This document shows positions 55,726 through 64,000 of a stretch of DNA of 64,000 bases, in pieces. The first letter of the stretch is position 1; each line of letters begins with the position of its first letter. The notes below the pieces were generated by a model, which did not search any database, was not told the DNA's origin, and saw only the letters and a list, made by a program, of their open reading frames with translations. The DNA is from Kerstersia gyiorum (GTDB taxonomy: Bacteria > Pseudomonadota > Gammaproteobacteria > Burkholderiales > Burkholderiaceae_B). A program made the translations under genes and the position numbers. The stretch spans positions 124,001 through 188,000 of the forward strand of contig NZ_SGWZ01000007.1 in assembly GCF_004216755.1 (NCBI RefSeq). The letters run 5' to 3'.

Positions 55726-56946
55726 TTATCGGGCGGCGGAAGCGGCAACCGGGGACATGGGCGCGGTCTCGGCGCTGGCTTCCTGGTTGACGGGATTGAC
55801 GTCTGCGCCGGGTTTCAGGCGGCTGCCGCCGGCCGTGACCAGGCGATCACCGGCCTGGATGCCGGACAGCACTACCCATTGGTCGCCGATGGCGTCGCCC
55901 AGCTCGACGACGCGTTGCGCGAGCTTGTTGCCGTCGTCGACCAGCTGTACCGTGGCTTCGCCGCGGGTATTGCGCGTGATGGCGGTCTGGGGCACGAGAA
56001 TGGCGTTGTCGTTGATCGCCATCGGCAGTTCGGCACGCACATACATGCCGGGCAGCAGTAGGCCGTCGGGATTGGGGAAGAGCGCGCGCAACAGCACGTC
56101 GCCGGTGTCGGTGCCTACCGAGGTGCCGATGAAGGCCAGCGAGCCGCTGTGGTCGTAGGTGCTGCCATCTTCCAGCAGCAGGCGCACGTCTATGGCTTCG
56201 CCTGCCGATTTCAGGTCGCCGCTGCTCATGCGTTTGCGCAGCGACAGCAACTGGGCGCTGGAGAGCGCCACATCGACATAGATCGGGTCCAGCTGCCGAA
56301 TGGTGGTCAGCGGCGCTTCCTGGTTGCCGGTGACCAGGGCGCCAGGGGTATAGGCGGATGTGCCCACCACGCCGGAAATCGGCGCCGTGATGCGGGTGTA
56401 GTCCAGGTTGATGCGCGCCGTCTGCAGCGCCGCTCGGGCTGCCAATACCGCCGCTTCGTTCTGGCGCAGGGTGGCCTGGGCCTCGTCGGCCGCCTGGCGG
56501 CTGACCGCATCGAGTTTCAACAGGTTGGCATAGCGCTGGGCCTTGGGTCGGGCGGCGAGCACGGCGGCCTCAGCCTGCGCCAGGTTGGCCTTGGCGCTGT
56601 CGAATGCGGCCTGGTAGGTGGCCGGGTCGATCTGGTAGAGCACTTCGCCTGCCTTGACCTGCTGCCCTTCGGTGAAAAGCCGTTTTTGCAGGATGCCGCT
56701 GACTTGCGGGCGCACATCGGAAATCATGTAAGCCACTGTCCGGCCAGGCAGCCGCTGGTTCATGGCCAGCGGTTGCGCGACGACCGATTGCACGATGACT
56801 TCGGCGGGGCCGGTGGCCGTCGGGGCCTGCTGCTCCTTGGTGCAGGCAGCCAGCGCCATTGCCAACAACATGGGTAACAGCAGGGGGCGCAGGCCTGACC
56901 AGGAAACGGAGCGGGCAGAACCGGAAGACGGACGTGCGGACATCAT
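55726..56946 (-). CDS. RND efflux periplasmic adaptor (AcrA/MexA family), second system
   Basis: Membrane fusion protein of 406 residues, first gene of the second RND operon. The lipoprotein signal ends at AMALAAC (C35). Family motifs include RLPGRTVAYMISDVRPQVSG, the half-lipoyl ITAPISGVVGTSAY and LLPGMYVRAELPM. Two consecutive ATGs (56946 and 56943) could serve as start. No regulator gene is adjacent; control may act through the 235-base leader. Confidence 0.95.
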   Translation of the reverse strand: MMSARPSSGSARSVSWSGLRPLLLPMLLAMALAACTKEQQAPTATGPAEVIVQSVVAQPLAMNQRLPGRTVAYMISDVRPQVSGILQKRLFTEGQQVKAGEVLYQIDPATYQAAFDSAKANLAQAEAAVLAARPKAQRYANLLKLDAVSRQAADEAQATLRQNEAAVLAARAALQTARINLDYTRITAPISGVVGTSAYTPGALVTGNQEAPLTTIRQLDPIYVDVALSSAQLLSLRKRMSSGDLKSAGEAIDVRLLLEDGSTYDHSGSLAFIGTSVGTDTGDVLLRALFPNPDGLLLPGMYVRAELPMAINDNAILVPQTAITRNTRGEATVQLVDDGNKLAQRVVELGDAIGDQWVVLSGIQAGDRLVTAGGSRLKPGADVNPVNQEASAETAPMSPVAASAAR

Positions 56947-57064
56947 GAAAACCTTTGAGCGCTGGGAACGTTACTCTAACCCGGGAATGTGTAGGAAATT
57001 TGGATGCAGGCGCAGGCAGGACGGGGAAAGGCCGGAACTTGGATGGAACGGCACCCGGAGCGGG

Positions 57065-57104
57065 GCCGACAAATTTACCTGCCGGTATTGTCGGCGTACC
57101 GGCA
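57065..57104 (-). promoter_or_regulatory. interleaved inverted repeats, possible RNA pseudoknot, upstream of second RND operon
   Basis: Read on the minus (sense) strand: TGCCGGTA (57104-57097), C, GCCGACAA (57095-57088), TACCGGCA (57087-57080), seven bases GGTAAAT, then TTGTCGGC (57072-57065). The first and third 8-mers pair perfectly, as do the second and fourth. That is two 8-bp stems with loops of 1, 0 and 7 bases, an H-type pseudoknot layout. It lies about 120 bases before the adaptor start. As DNA it could instead be two overlapping operators. Confidence 0.5.
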
Positions 57105-57181
57105 TGGAGAACGGCCCCCACCGCCAAACCGGAGCGGCTGGCGGCAGGGGCCGAAAGCAAGGCAGGGCGCCTGAAGCTGGG

Positions 57182-59560
57182 CTAGCGCTTCAGCTTGGCC
57201 AGGGCAGCTGCCATGGCGTTGTTGAAGGGCGCCGTCTCGCCCCGGCCCTTGCCGCCTTGCCCGCCATTGCCGTTGTTGCCGCGCCGGCTGGCGGGGGCAT
57301 CACCGCTGCGGCGGGCCGCCGGCAGCGCATCGTCGTTCAGGCGCATGGTCAGGGCCACGCGTTTGCGAGCCGCATCCACTTCCAGTACCTTGACCGTCAC
57401 GGTCTGACCGACGCGAACCACGTCGCGCGGGTCCTTGACGAATTTTTCCGAAAGCGCGGAAATGTGTACCAGCCCATCCTGGTGCACGCCAATGTCCACG
57501 AAGGCGCCGAAGTTCGCGACGTTGGTGATCACGCCTTCCAGCACCATGCCCGGAAGCAGGTCGTTCAGGGTTTCCACGCCTTCCTTGAACTGCGCCGTCT
57601 TGAATTCAGGGCGCGGGTCGCGGCCAGGTTTCTCCAGCTCGGAGAAAATGTCACGCACCGTGGGCAGGCCGAAGCGATCATCGGTGAATTCGCTGGGCGA
57701 AAGCCCCTTGAGGGCCTCCCGCTGGCCGATGACCTGGCGCACGTCAGCCTTGATCTTGTCCAGGATGCGCGCCACGACAGGGTAGGCCTCGGGGTGCACC
57801 GACGACGCATCCAGCGGGTTGTGGCCGTTGGGAATGCGCAGAAAGCCTGCCGCCTGTTCGAAGGCCTTGTCGCCGAAGCGGGGCACGTCCTTGAGTTTGC
57901 TGCGTTCCGGGAAGGGGCCGTGCTGGTCGCGGTAGGCGACGATGTTGCGCGCGACCAGCGAACTGAGTCCGGAGACGCGGGTCAGCAGGGCGGCCGATGC
58001 GGTGTTCACGTCCACGCCGACCGCGTTTACGCAGTCTTCCACGACGGCGTCTAGCGAACGGGCCAATTCACGTTGGTTCACGTCATGCTGGTATTGCCCG
58101 ACGCCGATGGCCTTGGGGTCTATCTTGACGAGCTCGGCCAGCGGGTCCTGCAGGCGGCGCGCAATCGAGGCGGCGCCGCGCAGGCTGACATCCAGGTCGG
58201 GGAATTCCTGCGCCGCCAGTTCCGAAGCGGAGTAGACCGAGGCGCCAGCTTCCGAGACGACGACGCGGGTCAGGCCCAGTTCGGGATGGCGAGCCATCAG
58301 GTCGGCCACGAGTTTTTCCGTTTCACGCGAGGCGGTGCCATTGCCGATGGCAACCAGTTCGATGCCATGGCGCGCGGCCAGCATGGCAAGTGTACGCAAG
58401 GCGCCTTCCCGGTCACGGCGCGGTTCGAACGGGTAGACCGTTGCGGTGTCGAGCAGTTTGCCGGTGCGGTCGATGGCTGCGACCTTGACGCCGGTACGGA
58501 TGCCGGGGTCCAGGCCGAGCACGGACTTGGGGCCGGCGGGCGCGGCCAGCAGCAGGTCCTTGAGGTTGGCGGCGAACACGCGGATGGCCTCGGCTTCGGC
58601 GTCCTCGCGCAGACGGGTCAGCATTTCGCTTTCGAATGCGGTCAGGAGCTTGACGCGCCAGGTCCAGCGGCAGACTTCGCCGATCCAGCGTTCGTGCGCC
58701 GTCGCGTCGGCGGCGTATAGGCTGTCGTTCCAGCCGAAATGACGGGCAATGCGCGATACGCAGGGGTGCGGCAGCAGGGCTTCCTGCTCGGCTTCCAGGC
58801 CCACGCGCAAGTCCAGCACACCCTGCTGGCGGCCACGCAGGAGCGCCAGGATACGGTGCGAAGGCAGGCTGCGCAGCGCTTCATTGAAATCGAACCAGTC
58901 GCGGAAGTTGGCGCCTTCGGCTTCCTTGCCTTCCACGACCTTGGCGTAGAGCAGGCCGGAGCGCCAGACGAAATCGCGCAAACTAGCCAGCAGGTCGGCA
59001 TCCTCGGCATAGCGCTCGGCGAGGATGTCGCGTGCGCCGTCCAGCGCTGCCTTGGCGTCGGCAAAACCGGCTTCTGCATTGAGATGGTTTTCCGCCAGCA
59101 CTGCCGGATCGGCCTTGGCGTCGGCGAGGATGGCATCGACCAGCGCGTCCAGCCCGGCTTCGCGGGCGATCTGGGCCCGGGTACGGCGCTTCGGCTTGTA
59201 GGGGGCGTACAGGTCTTCCAGGCGCTGCTTGGTGTCGGCCTGCGAGATTTCCTGGCGCAGGGTTTCGGTCAGCTTGCCCTGTTCGTGGATGGACGCCAGG
59301 ATGGCGCTGCGGCGGTCTTCAAGTTCGCGCAGGTAGGACAGGCGCACTTCGAGATTGCGCAGCACGGTGTCGTCCAGGCCGCCGGTCACTTCCTTGCGGT
59401 AGCGGGCAATAAAGGGAACGGTGGCGCCGTCATCGAGCAGGCCGATCGCGGCGGCCACTTGGGCGGCGCGGACGGACAGCTCGGTGGCAAGCTGGGCAAC
59501 GATGCGCTGCTGGGCCAGTTCGGGCGATTCGGCAACGTAAGTGGCGGTCGTTTCAGACAT
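57182..59560 (-). CDS. tex: Tex family S1 RNA-binding transcription accessory protein
   Basis: Tex is a conserved nucleic-acid-binding protein first linked to toxin gene expression in Bordetella. The 792-residue protein has the helical Tex N-terminal region (VPFIARYRKEVTGGLDD), a YqgF-like RNase-H fold (VLGLDPGIRTGVKVAAID), helix-hairpin-helix motifs (VDVNTASAALLTRVSGL), and a C-terminal S1 domain (VLEGVITNVANFGAFVDIGV, about 660-735). A Gly/Arg/Asn-rich tail ends it. A perfect 24-bp tandem duplication lies in its leader. Confidence 0.96.
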   Translation of the reverse strand: MSETTATYVAESPELAQQRIVAQLATELSVRAAQVAAAIGLLDDGATVPFIARYRKEVTGGLDDTVLRNLEVRLSYLRELEDRRSAILASIHEQGKLTETLRQEISQADTKQRLEDLYAPYKPKRRTRAQIAREAGLDALVDAILADAKADPAVLAENHLNAEAGFADAKAALDGARDILAERYAEDADLLASLRDFVWRSGLLYAKVVEGKEAEGANFRDWFDFNEALRSLPSHRILALLRGRQQGVLDLRVGLEAEQEALLPHPCVSRIARHFGWNDSLYAADATAHERWIGEVCRWTWRVKLLTAFESEMLTRLREDAEAEAIRVFAANLKDLLLAAPAGPKSVLGLDPGIRTGVKVAAIDRTGKLLDTATVYPFEPRRDREGALRTLAMLAARHGIELVAIGNGTASRETEKLVADLMARHPELGLTRVVVSEAGASVYSASELAAQEFPDLDVSLRGAASIARRLQDPLAELVKIDPKAIGVGQYQHDVNQRELARSLDAVVEDCVNAVGVDVNTASAALLTRVSGLSSLVARNIVAYRDQHGPFPERSKLKDVPRFGDKAFEQAAGFLRIPNGHNPLDASSVHPEAYPVVARILDKIKADVRQVIGQREALKGLSPSEFTDDRFGLPTVRDIFSELEKPGRDPRPEFKTAQFKEGVETLNDLLPGMVLEGVITNVANFGAFVDIGVHQDGLVHISALSEKFVKDPRDVVRVGQTVTVKVLEVDAARKRVALTMRLNDDALPAARRSGDAPASRRGNNGNGGQGGKGRGETAPFNNAMAAALAKLKR

Positions 59561-59575
59561 GGAGTACCAGGTAAT

Positions 59576-59623
59576 CTACAGGATGAATCAACAGGACAAC
59601 TACAGGATGAATCAACAGGACAA
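59576..59623 (-). repeat. perfect 24-bp tandem duplication in the tex leader
   Basis: Bases 59576-59599 are repeated exactly at 59600-59623. Each unit contains CAGGATGAATCAACAGGAC on the plus strand. It lies 16 bases upstream of the tex ATG. Confidence 0.97.
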
Positions 59624-59798
59624 GTGGCCGATTTTGCCATAAGTGCCAGGGATGACCGTCCGCCAGGCGCTATGATCTTGCATTGGTTTGCGCTGTCCCG
59701 GGTTAATCCGGCCTGTCCGCCCCTGATATCGGGGCAGGCTGGCCTGGCCCAGGCGTGCGCGGGTGGCGCGCTGGCGCTGCGATTCATACGGAAGGTTC

Positions 59799-61838
59799 AT
59801 GCTGGAAACACAGGTGGCGGCGCAGTTCGCCGAGGATGGGGCGCTGGCTCGCGTGCCGGGGTTCCGCCCGCGCGTGGCGCAAGTGGAGTTGGCGCGCGCC
59901 ATCGCACGGACATTGAGCAGCGGCTCGACGCTGGTCGCCGAGGCGGGCACGGGCACGGGCAAGACCTGGGCCTATCTGGTGCCCGCGCTGCTGGCGGGCG
60001 GCAAGGTGCTGATCTCCACGGGCACGCGCACGCTGCAGGACCAACTGTTCAAGCGCGATCTGCCGCGCGTCCGGGCGGCGCTGGCCGTACCGGCCACCGT
60101 GGCCCTGCTCAAGGGGCGGGGCAACTATGTCTGCCACTATCACCTGGCTAATCTGGAACAGGATGACCGCGGCCTGCGTTCTCGCTCCGAAGTGGCTCAG
60201 CTGCGGCGTATTCGCGTGTTTGCGAACGAAAGCCAGACGGGCGATCGCGCCGAGCTCGCAACAGTGCCGGAAACCGCGGAAATCTGGCAGCGGGTTACCT
60301 CCACCCATGATAATTGCCTTGGCCAGGAGTGCCCGAATGTGCGGGACTGTTTCGTGATCAAGGCGCGCCGGCAGGCCCAGGAGGCCGACATTGTTGTGGT
60401 CAACCATGCCTTGTTCATGGCGGACCTGGCACTGCGCGAGGAAGGGGTGACGGATCTGCTGCCTGAGGCTTCGGCAGTGATTTTCGACGAAGCGCATCAG
60501 TTGCCCGATACGGCGACACGTTTTCTGGGCGACAGCCTTTCCACGCACCAGTTGCTGGACCTGTCGCGTCAGGTCCAGGCCGTGGGCCTGGCACAGGCGC
60601 GGGAGTCCTGTCACTGGGCAGAACTGTGCGGAGCGCTGGAAACGGCGGTGCGTGAATGGCGGCTGGGGTGTGCGCCGCTGGAGCAGGCGCCGGGCCGCAA
60701 GGCCACGCTGGAAAGCCTGGCCCGCTTCGGTATCGAAGATTTCGGCGCGCGCCTGGAGCAGGTTTGCGCCGCGCTGGAGCAAATGGAAGCCGTGCTCAAG
60801 GCCTGTGCCGAACGCCATCCCGATTTGGCGGCCGCGCAGCGGACGGTGCAGGGCATCCTGGCGCGGCTGGAGCGCTGGCAGGGCAAAGCCGTCCCGGCGG
60901 CCGAAGGCGCTCCAGCCGTGCCGGCGCCTGCCGCCGGGGCAGTACGCTGGGTGGAACTGGGTGCGCATCACCTGCGCATCCAGCGTGCACCACTGTCGGT
61001 GAGCGAAACTTTTTCGCGCTGCCGGGCGCCGGGCCAGGCCTGGGTCATGACCTCGGCCACGCTGTCAGTCTGGGGCGATTTTGCCCATTTCATCGACCAA
61101 CTGGGCCTGTCCGGCGCGGAGATCGGTTATTGGGAGTCACCGTTCGATTACGCCGCGCAGGGCCTGCTGTTCGTACCGCGTTCGCTGCCCGAACCGCAAT
61201 CGCCGCGTTTTACCCAGGCTTTCGTGGATATGTTGGCGGACGTCCTGGCGGCTAGCGAAGGTGGCGCGTTGGTGCTGTGCACGACGCTGAGGGCGGTGGA
61301 ACGCATCGCCCAGGCGCTGGAAGTTGTGTATGACGATCGTGGCTGGGACTGGCCGCTGATGCGCCAGGGGCAGGGGGCTCGCGGCGAGTTGCTGGAACGT
61401 TTCCGCAAGGAGCCCCATGCCGTGTTGGTGGGCAGCGCTACGTTCTGGGAAGGGGTAGACGTGCCCGGCGATGCGCTGCGGCTGGTGGCAATCGACAAAC
61501 TACCTTTCGCGCCGCCGGACGACCCGGTGGTCGAGGCGCGGGTGCGGGCTTGCCGCGAGCGCGGCGGCAATCCGTTTGGCGAATATCAGCTGCCCGAGGC
61601 GGCAATCGCGCTCAAGCAGGGCGCGGGACGGCTGATTCGTACCGAGTCAGATTGGGGGGTGTTGATGGTGGCGGACAGCCGGCTCGTGGACAAGCCCTAT
61701 GGCAAGCGCCTGTGGCGCGGTCTGCCGCCTTTTGCCCGGACACGCAACGTCGAAGACGTCAAGGCTTTTTTCCGCGAACGCCGCGCTGTGGAGGTGCCGG
61801 ATGCGGATCCCGCGGGGAAACGCGCCGGCCAGGAATGA
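59799..61838 (+). CDS. ATP-dependent DNA helicase, DinG/YoaA family
   Basis: XPD-like superfamily-2 helicase of 679 residues. Walker A reads AEAGTGTGKTWAYLVP. The Fe-S cluster cysteines follow: one in RGNYVCHYHL and three in DNCLGQECPNVRDCF. The DEAH box is VIFDEAHQLPDTA, and motif VI is near GAGRLIRTESDWG. The ATG at 59799 follows GAAGG; 12 extra in-frame codons upstream are not conserved. Its length fits YoaA. It is convergent with bamD. Confidence 0.94.
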   Translation: MLETQVAAQFAEDGALARVPGFRPRVAQVELARAIARTLSSGSTLVAEAGTGTGKTWAYLVPALLAGGKVLISTGTRTLQDQLFKRDLPRVRAALAVPATVALLKGRGNYVCHYHLANLEQDDRGLRSRSEVAQLRRIRVFANESQTGDRAELATVPETAEIWQRVTSTHDNCLGQECPNVRDCFVIKARRQAQEADIVVVNHALFMADLALREEGVTDLLPEASAVIFDEAHQLPDTATRFLGDSLSTHQLLDLSRQVQAVGLAQARESCHWAELCGALETAVREWRLGCAPLEQAPGRKATLESLARFGIEDFGARLEQVCAALEQMEAVLKACAERHPDLAAAQRTVQGILARLERWQGKAVPAAEGAPAVPAPAAGAVRWVELGAHHLRIQRAPLSVSETFSRCRAPGQAWVMTSATLSVWGDFAHFIDQLGLSGAEIGYWESPFDYAAQGLLFVPRSLPEPQSPRFTQAFVDMLADVLAASEGGALVLCTTLRAVERIAQALEVVYDDRGWDWPLMRQGQGARGELLERFRKEPHAVLVGSATFWEGVDVPGDALRLVAIDKLPFAPPDDPVVEARVRACRERGGNPFGEYQLPEAAIALKQGAGRLIRTESDWGVLMVADSRLVDKPYGKRLWRGLPPFARTRNVEDVKAFFRERRAVEVPDADPAGKRAGQE

Positions 61839-61849
61839 TCGGCCGGCGC
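61822..61849. other. hairpin at the helicase-bamD convergent junction
   Basis: GCGCCGGCC / GGCCGGCGC, a perfect 9-bp stem with a 10-base loop, spans the helicase stop codon. There is no T-run, so termination activity is uncertain. Confidence 0.5.
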
Positions 61850-61859
61850 CCAGGTCAGG

Positions 61860-62711
61860 TCAGAACCAGCCGACCGGATTCCACCATGACGGTTTGTCGT
61901 CGTAGTCGCTGTTCATGACCAGCGTGGCGTTGGGGAAGTTCGCCAGCAGGACGCGGTGAGTGTCGTCGCGCAGGTCGGTCTGGCCCAGCTTGTCGTAGGC
62001 CAGCACCATCAGCTTGAGGGCCTCTTCCGTGGCCGGGACGCCTTCGAAGTCGGTAATCACCGCCTGGGCGCGGTTGATGGCTGCCAGATAGGCGTCACGT
62101 TCGTAGTAATAGCGGGCGACGTGCACTTCGTTCATGGCGATGGTGTTGACCAGCCATGCCATGCGGTCACGGGCTTCCTGGGCATATTTGCTGTCCGGGT
62201 AGCGCGCGATCAGCTCATTGAAGGAATCATAGGACTGGCGCAGGCCCTTGGGGTCGCGCTCGGAAGGGTCCTGGCCGGTCAGGTTGGCCATGAAGGCGCT
62301 GGGCGGCGTGAAGCTGATCAGGCCTTTCAGGTACAGCATGTAATCCGTGCCGGGGTGGTTGGGATACTGTTGCTGGAAGCGGTCGATCGTGGCCAGCGCC
62401 TGGTCGGGCTCGCTGTCGCGCCAGTTCACGTAGGCAAGGTCGATCAGCGCCTGCTGTGCGTAGACGCCGAAGGGGTAGCGGCTTTCCAGCGTGACGAGAC
62501 GGTTGCGGGCGGCGGTCCAGTTGCCCGAGTCAACCTCCGCCTTGGCGTCCTGATAAAGCTGTTCCGCCGTCCAGGTGGCGGTGATGTCGCGTTCGCGGCC
62601 AGCGGTGCCGCAAGCGGACAGCAGCACAGCGGAGCCCAGGACGACGGGCAGCAGCACGGAGCGGCTGAACGAGCCGCGACGGCGGAAGGAAATGGCAATC
62701 TGGCTGATCAC
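61860..62711 (-). CDS. bamD: outer membrane protein assembly factor BamD
   Basis: Essential lipoprotein of the BAM complex; 283 residues from the chosen start. The lipobox is VLLSAC, followed by TPR repeats (LYQDAKAEVDSGNWTAARNRL, then FGVYAQQALIDLAYVNWRD). I prefer GTG at 62711: AAGGA lies 8 bases upstream, and a TATAAT box (62750-62745) gives a leader of about 27 bases. An in-frame ATG at 62735 would add 8 residues but lies only 3 bases after the predicted transcript start. Confidence 0.93.
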   Translation of the reverse strand: MISQIAISFRRRGSFSRSVLLPVVLGSAVLLSACGTAGRERDITATWTAEQLYQDAKAEVDSGNWTAARNRLVTLESRYPFGVYAQQALIDLAYVNWRDSEPDQALATIDRFQQQYPNHPGTDYMLYLKGLISFTPPSAFMANLTGQDPSERDPKGLRQSYDSFNELIARYPDSKYAQEARDRMAWLVNTIAMNEVHVARYYYERDAYLAAINRAQAVITDFEGVPATEEALKLMVLAYDKLGQTDLRDDTHRVLLANFPNATLVMNSDYDDKPSWWNPVGWF

Positions 62712-62744
62712 GGAAGATATCCTTGGTGTTAGCATTCCGGGCTG

Positions 62745-62750
62745 ATTATA
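62745..62750 (-). promoter_or_regulatory. -10 box for bamD
   Basis: Exact TATAAT on the minus strand, 12 bases from the divergent rluD start. No clear -35 is seen. Confidence 0.4.
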
Positions 62751-62761
62751 AGATCGACGCC

Positions 62762-63727
62762 ATGCCTGAACGTACTGATAGCCCGGTTTCTTTGTCGGAA
62801 GATGACGCTTTGGAGTTGGTTGTGCCGGAATCGTTCCGTGCCGACCGGCTCGACAAGGTGCTGGCCGCGCTGCTTGACGGACATTCGCGGGCACGCCTGC
62901 AGGCCTGGATCGAAGCGGGCGCGGTGCATATCAATGATAGCGCGGCGCCGGCGAAGGTGCGGACCACCGTCTATCCCGGCGATGTCCTGAACGTCGTGCC
63001 CCAGCCTGCGCCGGAAGACCGGGCCTTCGAGCCGCAGGACGTGGCTTTCGAGGTGGTTGCCGACAGCCCGGACTGGATTGTCGTCAACAAGCCCGCAGGA
63101 CTGGTGACGCACCCCGGCGCGGGCAACTGGCAGGGCACGCTGCTCAATGGTTTGTTGTACCGTTACCCGGAGCTGGCTGGCGTGGCGCGCGCCGGCATCG
63201 TGCATCGTCTGGACAAGGATACCTCGGGCCTCTTGGTTGTGGCGCGCAATGAACTGGCGCAGACGCACCTGGTGCGGCAACTGCAGGCGCGAACTATGGG
63301 GCGCGAATACATGGCGCTGGCGCATGGCTGGGTGGCGCGTGACGGTACCGTGGACCGAGCGATCGGCCGCGACCGGCGGGTGCCGGTCCGCATGGCGGTG
63401 GACAGTCCCGTGGCGCCCAAGCCCGCCGTGACACATTATTCCGTTGTGGCGCGTGGCAAGGTGGAAGCGCTGCCGGTCACGGAAGTGGTATGTCGGCTGG
63501 AAACGGGCCGCACGCACCAGATCCGTGTCCACCTCGCCAGCCTGGGGCATCCCTTGCTGGCCGATGAAATTTATGGCGGCCGCACCGTAGGGGGCGCGCA
63601 GCGGCAGATGTTGCATGCGCGCGCGTTGCGCTTCGAAGACCCGGCAGGGCATGGGCTATGCCAATGGCAGGCGCCGGTGCCTGCCGATATGCAGCAAGTC
63701 AGGGAGACAATCGAATGGGACGAGTAG
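62762..63727 (+). CDS. rluD: 23S rRNA pseudouridine(1911/1915/1917) synthase RluD
   Basis: Makes pseudouridines in helix 69 of 23S rRNA. The 321-residue protein has an N-terminal S4 domain (FRADRLDKVLAALLDGHSRA, about 20-85) and the RluA-type catalytic domain, with the catalytic aspartate in GIVHRLDKDTSGLLVVA and the motif CRLETGRTHQIRVHLA. bamD-rluD-pgeF is a conserved arrangement, which supports RluD over RluC. Its 3' end overlaps pgeF by 13 bases. Confidence 0.95.
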   Translation: MPERTDSPVSLSEDDALELVVPESFRADRLDKVLAALLDGHSRARLQAWIEAGAVHINDSAAPAKVRTTVYPGDVLNVVPQPAPEDRAFEPQDVAFEVVADSPDWIVVNKPAGLVTHPGAGNWQGTLLNGLLYRYPELAGVARAGIVHRLDKDTSGLLVVARNELAQTHLVRQLQARTMGREYMALAHGWVARDGTVDRAIGRDRRVPVRMAVDSPVAPKPAVTHYSVVARGKVEALPVTEVVCRLETGRTHQIRVHLASLGHPLLADEIYGGRTVGGAQRQMLHARALRFEDPAGHGLCQWQAPVPADMQQVRETIEWDE

Positions 63728-64000
63728 ACCGGGCGGGTTTGCCGGTAGTGACAGCGCCGGATTGGCTGGGCGCTGCAGCGTTCACGACCACGCGCCAGGG
63801 GGGCAGCAGTGTTGCGCCTTTTGACAGCCTTAACCTGGGGGCGGCGGCGGGCGATGATGCCCAGGCCGTGGCGCGCAACCGCAATCGCCTGGCAGCTGCG
63901 CTGCCGGGAGCGCCGGTATGGCTGCGTCAGGTGCACGGAATACACGTGCATGATGCCGACGCCGATGCGCAACCGGGCACGGCGGAACCTGAGGCTGACG
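63715..64000 (+). CDS. pgeF: purine nucleoside phosphorylase PgeF / YfiH family, 5' part
   Basis: The first 95 codons are open to the window edge, with no stop. Family motifs are AAAFTTTRQGGSSVAPFDSLNLG and WLRQVHGIHVHDAD (quoted in part), the latter bearing a histidine of the metal site. Formerly called polyphenol oxidase or laccase-domain protein; characterised members cleave purine nucleosides. It overlaps rluD by 13 bases, the usual pairing. Confidence 0.92.
   Translation, partial: MGRVDRAGLPVVTAPDWLGAAAFTTTRQGGSSVAPFDSLNLGAAAGDDAQAVARNRNRLAAALPGAPVWLRQVHGIHVHDADADAQPGTAEPEAD

Overview
This 64 kb window looks like the chromosome of a betaproteobacterium of the family Alcaligenaceae (the Bordetella / Achromobacter / Alcaligenes group); I cannot fix the genus. 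The evidence is the high GC content and the gene order: greA-yhbY-rlmE-ftsH-folP-glmM, ppx/ppk beside pstSCAB, pdxJ-acpS-nagZ-uvrC-pgsA and odhA-odhB-odhL-zapE. Almost all of it is core genome. I see no phage, insertion sequence, CRISPR array, rRNA or tRNA.

Layout: (1) 1-6.2 kb holds information-processing and essential genes: greA, yhbY (minus), rlmE, ftsH, folP, glmM. (2) 6.2-15.1 kb is a phosphate-related block: an OlsB-like ornithine-lipid acyltransferase, ppx (minus), ppk1 and pstSCAB. There are consensus Pho boxes before ppk and pstS, and an attenuator between pstS and pstC. phoU, phoB and phoR are not here. (3) 15.2-17.0 kb holds a large membrane-bound DKNYY-type protein of unknown function. 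(4) 17.1-19.5 kb holds a carboxyspermidine / carboxynorspermidine dehydrogenase and decarboxylase pair for polyamine synthesis. (5) 19.7-26.8 kb holds a TetR repressor, apparently leaderless, divergent from a first RND tripartite efflux operon, which runs into pdxJ. (6) 27.8-29.6 kb holds a GGDEF-EAL protein with a degenerate GGDEF, between pdxJ and acpS. (7) 29.7-34.7 kb holds acpS, nagZ, uvrC, pgsA and queF (minus). (8) 35.1-45.3 kb is central carbon metabolism: aceA, maeB (minus) and the 2-oxoglutarate dehydrogenase operon odhA-odhB-odhL. (9) 45.4-47.5 kb is a small accessory islet between odhL and zapE: an MFS drug exporter with a TetR-type operator but no adjacent regulator, followed by repeat-rich non-coding DNA. 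(10) 47.5-50.9 kb holds zapE, trpS with a long C-terminal extension, and a small secreted protein. (11) 51.1-59.6 kb holds a second RND tripartite operon (minus), with a pseudoknot-like leader, downstream of tex. (12) 59.8-64 kb holds a DinG/YoaA-type helicase, bamD (minus), rluD and the 5' end of pgeF, which runs off the window.

The clearest candidate novelties are regulatory rather than new protein systems: (a) the interleaved inverted repeats in the second RND leader, whose loop geometry on the sense strand fits an H-type pseudoknot; (b) a perfect 15-bp palindrome that nearly fills the -35/-10 spacer of the olsB promoter; (c) a probably leaderless, self-repressing tetR; (d) the pstS/pstC attenuator. 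I found no convincing wholly new multi-gene system. The least understood genes are the DKNYY-type protein and the small secreted protein.
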